Assembly (NCBI RefSeq): GCF_900890705.1
Contig: NZ_CAAHFH010000002.1
Coordinates: forward strand, 248,001 to 312,000
Direction of reading: 5' to 3'
DNA: 64,000 nt
Source of the DNA: Pontiella sulfatireligans
GTDB taxonomy: Bacteria; Verrucomicrobiota; Kiritimatiellia; Kiritimatiellales; Pontiellaceae
The notes beneath the pieces were generated by a model. The model searched no databases, was not told the origin of the DNA, and saw only the letters and a list, made by a program, of their open reading frames with translations. This document shows, piece after piece, positions 62,510-64,000 of this stretch. Made by a program: the position numbers and the translations under genes. Every line of letters begins with the position of its first letter. Within the stretch, counting starts at the first letter, position 1.

Positions 62510-64000
62510 TCAATCAGACTTCCTGTTGTTCCCCGGCGCATCCCCGGGAAAGATAATATTCTTACCCTGAAACATACATTGGCGGGCCAGCTCCAGCTGT
62601 TCATCCACCTGACCGGGCGGCACGGCATTCCCGCCGGGAATCAGCTCGCCATAGGGGCGGCCGATGGACTCCAGTTCAGCAATCAAAATCTTCTGCATCG
62701 CGTCTAATTTGGGAGCATACTCGGGATCGCCCGCAAGGTTGTTGAACTCCTTCGGATCCTTCTCAATCCGATACAGACCGTCTTCATACCAGAAATTTGG
62801 ATTGGCCGCACCGCGCACGCCGATGCCAAGCCGTCCGAGCGGACTGAGCTCCGCAAGCATACGCTCTTTGGGAATCCGCTGCATTCGTGTCACTTTCTCC
62901 TGTGGATAGCGGATCGAGATGTATTTGAACTCTTTCGTCCGAATCGCACGAGCAGTTCCGAGCTCGATATAGAGGTGATCGCGCCACCCGGCCGGTGGTT
63001 TTCCGCCGAACAGCGGTGTCAGGCTGTGTCCATCCAGTTGATATTCCTCGGGCAGTTCAGCTCCGGCGAGATCGTAAGCCGTCGCCGCGATATCGATGCT
63101 CTGGATCAGATCCCGGCTTTCTGAACCGGCTTTGATTCCGTTCGGCCAGCGGGCAATAAACGGAACACAGGTGCCGTCCAGATCCCACAGCGAGCCCTTC
63201 ATGTGCGAGCCATGATCCGCCGTGAAAAAGACAAGCGTATTGTCATCCAGGCCAAGCTTTTTCAGTTTTTTCAGAATCGCGCCGACGCCGGCATCGACCC
63301 ACGAATAGCCAGCGTGCCCATCTTCGGGATTCAGCCCGCGTTTTTCGAGCTCGGCCAGAATCTCCCTCCGGCTCAGCATGCCCTCCGGCTCAACGGGGGC
63401 GTCGAGCTCTCCTTCACCGGAAAACAGCGGGTTCTGCATTGACCTGTACCACTCAGCATCCGGGCCATGGACGAGCGTGGTGCAGAAGTGGAGATAGAAG
63501 GGCTCGTCTTTGCTCTCTTCAATAAATTCCAGAGCCGCATCAATGGTCCATTCCAGATTGTGATCGGCATAGGGTTTTATCATGTTGCCGAGGTAAACGT
63601 TTTTGGCCCAGTCGAAGCCGCGGTCGGTCAGCAGTTTGCGAGTGGCCAGCTCGTTCTTGCGGAATATTTCAGTCGTCTCCGGCGATACCGCTGCCTTTTT
63701 CGACAAAAACTCCATGCCGAACGCGGCGTAGTCTTCCGGCTTATTAAGCCCTTCAATGCCGCTGGCGTGAAACTTGCCGACATAACCCGTCCGGTAGCCC
63801 TCGGCTTTCATCATGGCTCCAACGTTCAGGTTGTCCGGCTCAAGCCCGACGTTGAAGACTGGGTTGGCCTGTGTTCCTTCGGGACAGGCATGCAGAAACG
63901 TATCATGAGTGGAGCGGCTGGCATAACGCCCGGTCAGGAAGCTGTAGCGCGACGGTGTGCAGACCGTGCTCGTCACAAAGGCATTATGAAACAGCATCCC
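62510..64000 (-). CDS. Sulfatase, 5' end beyond the window
   Basis: The frame runs off the right edge; the ATG at 63997 is internal, because MLFHNAFVTSTVCTPSR is the usual lead into the formylglycine motif, which needs about 60 residues before it. The visible 495 residues have C-T-P-S-R, GYVGKFHASGI and LVFFTADHGSHMKGSLWD. It is a paralogue of the sulfatase at 51214-52905: NVGLEPDN, Y(V/M)GKFH, ILKKL and the ending RPYGE(L/F)(I/V)PGGNA are shared. Unlike most sulfatases here it has no long basic tail (ends GNNRKSD). It is the most upstream visible gene of the operon leading to the GH43 gene. Confidence 0.92.
   Translation of the reverse strand, partial: GMLFHNAFVTSTVCTPSRYSFLTGRYASRSTHDTFLHACPEGTQANPVFNVGLEPDNLNVGAMMKAEGYRTGYVGKFHASGIEGLNKPEDYAAFGMEFLSKKAAVSPETTEIFRKNELATRKLLTDRGFDWAKNVYLGNMIKPYADHNLEWTIDAALEFIEESKDEPFYLHFCTTLVHGPDAEWYRSMQNPLFSGEGELDAPVEPEGMLSRREILAELEKRGLNPEDGHAGYSWVDAGVGAILKKLKKLGLDDNTLVFFTADHGSHMKGSLWDLDGTCVPFIARWPNGIKAGSESRDLIQSIDIAATAYDLAGAELPEEYQLDGHSLTPLFGGKPPAGWRDHLYIELGTARAIRTKEFKYISIRYPQEKVTRMQRIPKERMLAELSPLGRLGIGVRGAANPNFWYEDGLYRIEKDPKEFNNLAGDPEYAPKLDAMQKILIAELESIGRPYGELIPGGNAVPPGQVDEQLELARQCMFQGKNIIFPGDAPGNNRKSD

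Noticed and set aside
1..64000. CRISPR array, tRNA or rRNA genes
   Set aside because: No regularly spaced repeats, tRNA-like cloverleaf or rRNA segments were recognised on either strand; small RNAs cannot be excluded by eye.

Overview
The window fits a marine polysaccharide-degrading member of the PVC superphylum, most likely Kiritimatiellota (Pontiella-like). This is an inference from gene content: nine sulfatases (each with the C-x-P-x-R formylglycine motif) plus one sulfatase fragment, many secreted glycoside hydrolases, PEP-CTERM proteins, autotransporter-like beta-solenoid proteins, an ECF sigma factor paired with a Ser/Thr kinase, and no SusC/SusD genes. No rRNA, tRNA or CRISPR array was seen. 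Nearly all genes lie on the minus strand, and most begin with a signal peptide. No formylglycine-generating enzyme, exosortase or transporter is present.

Layout from left to right. 1-3.0 kb: secreted proteins of unknown role. 3.3-4.4 kb: a graveyard of chimeric gene fragments copied from genes a few kb away. 4.5-13.7 kb: a coupled operon of sulfatase, metallophosphoesterase, Gfo/Idh/MocA dehydrogenase and a PhoD-phosphatase/sulfatase fusion, preceded by a DUF3472-like protein. 13.8-24.9 kb: a transposase remnant, two GH3 enzymes, a solenoid protein with LAGLIDADG-like C-terminal motifs, a metallophosphoesterase and a GHL15-type hydrolase bracketed by pieces of a copy of the solenoid gene. 24.9-34.0 kb: a GH42-like protein, a sulfatase and a frameshifted GH110, then GH127, another TIM-barrel hydrolase and a sulfatase stub. 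34.0-41.5 kb: a 1318-residue CBM/beta-helix enzyme, a double beta-solenoid protein and a PEP-CTERM protein. 41.7-44.4 kb (+): ECF sigma factor and kinase. 44.4-51.2 kb: an intact IS66 element, a second IS66 remnant, GH20 and a surface-type protein cut by an IS110 remnant. 51.2-57.6 kb: four sulfatases in one tightly overlapping operon. 57.9-64.0 kb: a PEP-CTERM protein, GH43, an esterase and two more sulfatases.

Together the genes describe extracellular or periplasmic stripping of sulfate (and perhaps phosphate or acyl groups) from a galactan- or hexosamine-type polymer, followed by exo-glycosidases (GH3, GH20, GH43, GH110, GH127). Two regulatory elements stand out. A 21-bp-phased direct repeat precedes both the PEP-CTERM gene and the four-sulfatase operon. 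A covarying inverted repeat recurs three times between 20.6 and 24.8 kb. The locus also shows heavy local duplication, domain grafting and gene decay, as expected of a fast-evolving sulfatase/CAZyme island.
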